Positions 20,044 to 21,506 of a stretch of 21,506 nt of DNA are shown here, piece after piece. Below the pieces are notes generated by a model, which was given only the letters and a program-made list of their open reading frames with translations, was not told the origin of the DNA and did not search any database. Source of the stretch: an uncultured Clostridia bacterium (GTDB taxonomy: Bacteria; Bacillota; Clostridia; Oscillospirales; Oscillospiraceae). The stretch is taken from contig CAMEIU010000008.1 in the NCBI GenBank assembly GCA_945918815.1, forward strand, positions 1 to 21,506, in the 5' to 3' direction. A program made the position numbers and the translations under genes. The stretch's first letter is position 1; every line of letters begins with the position of its first letter.

Positions 20044-21506
20044 ATGAAAATGCGGATTTTAGCCGCCAGCCTGTGCCTGCTGCTGGCTTTGACGGCCTGC
20101 GGCCAACAGCAGAACACCGCGGAGCCGGAAACAGAGCCGGTACAGACGCCGGAATACGCGTTTACCGCGCCGGACACGGCGTATGATCTGGATTCGGCGG
20201 AGGAAATCGTCTTTTCCGAGAGCGAGACCAAGGTCACGGTCTCCAAGGCCGGAACCTACCGGGTCTCCGGCCGGTGCGCCGACGGCCAGCTCTATGTGGC
20301 GGCGGGGAAGGACGGGGAAGTGACGCTGATTCTCGACGGCCTGGACCTGACGTCTTCCACCGCCCCTTTGGTGGTGGAGCAGGCGGCGCGGGTGACCATG
20401 GTTCTGGCGGACGGTTCGGAGAATAAGCTGGCGGACGGCAGCGGCTACGAGCTGTCAGTGGACGGCTCCACCGTGGACGGAGTGATCTTCTCCAAGGCGG
20501 ACCTGGTCCTGACCGGCTCCGGCAGCCTGACCGTGACGGGCAATGCCGCCCATGGCATCGTCTCCAAGGACACCCTGGAGATCACCGGCGGCAGCTACGA
20601 CATCACCGCCGTCAAGTCCGGCGTGGACGGGAAGGACTGTCTGATGATCGCCGACGCGAAAATCACCGTCACATCCGGCACTGACGGCCTGAAAAGCTCC
20701 AATGAAGAAGACCCGGATCTGGGCTATGTCTATGTCCGCTCCGGCGAGATCACCATCGACGCCGGGGACAACGGCGTCCAGGCGGCGCGGGCCTTGACTG
20801 TGGACGGCGGCAGCATTACGGTTCTGGGCAGTGAAGAGGCCCTGGAGGGCGCCACCGTGACCGTCAACGGCGGCGACCTGCATCTAACGGCCCGGGACGA
20901 CGGCATCAACGGCGCAGGCGCGCCGGACAGCAGCACCGGCGGCAACGGCATGGCGGCGGACAGCACGGCCGGCGTGGAAATTCACGACGGCTATGTCTGG
21001 ATTGACGCCGAAGGCGACGGTGTGGACAGCAACGGCAGCCTGACCATGACCGGCGGCGTGCTGCTGGTCAACGGACCCACCAACAGCGGCAACGGAGCTC
21101 TGGACTATGCCAGCGACGCCGTCATCACCGGCGGCGTGGTCATGGCCGTGGGCAGCAGCGGTATGGCGGCCAGCTTCGGTCCCAATTCCACCCAGGGCGT
21201 CATTGCCACAGCCCTGGAGCCTCAATCCGGCGGCCGGACCCTGGCCCTGTGCGGTGAGGACGGGCAGGTTCTGGCGGCCTTCACCCCGTCCAAGTCCTAT
21301 TCCCATCTGGTGGTCAGCGCGCCGGGCATCGAGGACGGCGGAACTTATACCATCTGCACCGGGACTTTGACCGGCGGGGATGAAAACGGCTATGCGGCGG
21401 AAGGAACCCTGGCGGATGCGGCGGTGTTGGGGGAGATCACCATGGACGGGCCGAATTACGGCGGCATGGGCGGCATGTTCGGCGGCAAAGGCGGCGGCGG
21501 ACGCGG
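20044..21506 (+). CDS. Cthe_2159-like carbohydrate-binding lipoprotein (partial, runs off window)
   Basis: The 487 visible residues begin with a lipoprotein signal MKMRILAASLCLLLALTACG, lipobox LTAC with Cys19, then a Glu/Pro/Thr linker. From about residue 45 on is a repetitive right-handed beta-helix: short turns such as GVIFSKADLVLTGSGSLTVT, ITGGSYDITA, GVDGKDCLMI and TGGVLLVNG, each pairing a G-x-D/N turn with V-T-V strands. This is the Cthe_2159 (DUF4353) fold; the founding member binds acidic plant polysaccharide and calcium. The visible end turns Gly/Met-rich (GGMGGMFGGKGGGG), as is common at the tail of this family. Start GGGAGG lies 8 nt before the ATG, which abuts the DUF4956 stop. 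Expected on the outer face of the membrane. The stop codon is beyond the window. Confidence 0.9.
   Translation, partial: MKMRILAASLCLLLALTACGQQQNTAEPETEPVQTPEYAFTAPDTAYDLDSAEEIVFSESETKVTVSKAGTYRVSGRCADGQLYVAAGKDGEVTLILDGLDLTSSTAPLVVEQAARVTMVLADGSENKLADGSGYELSVDGSTVDGVIFSKADLVLTGSGSLTVTGNAAHGIVSKDTLEITGGSYDITAVKSGVDGKDCLMIADAKITVTSGTDGLKSSNEEDPDLGYVYVRSGEITIDAGDNGVQAARALTVDGGSITVLGSEEALEGATVTVNGGDLHLTARDDGINGAGAPDSSTGGNGMAADSTAGVEIHDGYVWIDAEGDGVDSNGSLTMTGGVLLVNGPTNSGNGALDYASDAVITGGVVMAVGSSGMAASFGPNSTQGVIATALEPQSGGRTLALCGEDGQVLAAFTPSKSYSHLVVSAPGIEDGGTYTICTGTLTGGDENGYAAEGTLADAAVLGEITMDGPNYGGMGGMFGGKGGGGR

Overview
The window reads as chromosome from a GC-rich member of the Clostridia, most likely a gut Oscillospirales/Oscillospiraceae-type bacterium. 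This rests on gene content: a T-box leader on thrS, a ZTP riboswitch on a split PurO/AICAR-transformylase pair, SLH-domain debris, a Tn4451-type serine recombinase with TnpW, and a VTC/DUF4956/Cthe_2159 surface cluster. Native genes are strongly GC-biased at third codon positions. The first ~2.1 kb is visibly more AT-rich and appears to be the end of an integrated mobile element.

Layout. (1) 1-2070: right end of a Tn4451/ICE-like element with tnpW and a large DUF4368-type serine recombinase. (2) 2173-3288 (minus): a membrane-anchored DUF348/G5/3D-domain cell-wall protein (YabE-like) with a strong promoter and a WalR-box-like site. (3) 3579-5734: promoter, T-box leader and thrS for a threonyl-tRNA synthetase without the N-terminal TGS domain. 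(4) 5936-9139: a DegV fatty-acid-binding protein, a divergently transcribed CDF metal exporter with a manganese-type N/D/D/D site, and a YhaM-like OB/HD exonuclease. (5) 9189-11225: a dispersed inverted-repeat element abutting a decayed alpha-amylase lipoprotein pseudogene, then a MATE efflux pump. (6) 11390-12837: dihydropyrimidinase/hydantoinase with a strong terminator. (7) 13023-15224 (minus): ZTP riboswitch, purO and a stand-alone AICAR transformylase, the last two steps of IMP synthesis. (8) 15243-16265: a small ECF-S-like membrane protein, a palindromic repeat and the tail of an SLH-domain gene. (9) 16399-21506: an OmpR-type two-component system facing a polyphosphate-polymerase-like VTC gene (frameshifted at a G6 tract), a DUF4956 membrane protein and a Cthe_2159-type carbohydrate-binding lipoprotein that runs off the window.

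How it fits together. Most blocks are housekeeping units with legible control: consensus-like promoters with 16-17 bp spacers, one T-box and one ZTP riboswitch. Superimposed on these is a population of small dispersed repeats: a TGTAGGG...CCCTACA core at three sites, a shared terminator hairpin at two sites plus a remnant, and a double-palindrome repeat. These sit between or inside genes and are associated with gene decay (amylase, SLH protein). The least characterised assembly is the right-hand VTC/DUF4956/Cthe_2159 cluster with its divergent two-component system. All functional assignments come from reading motifs by eye; no database search was run.
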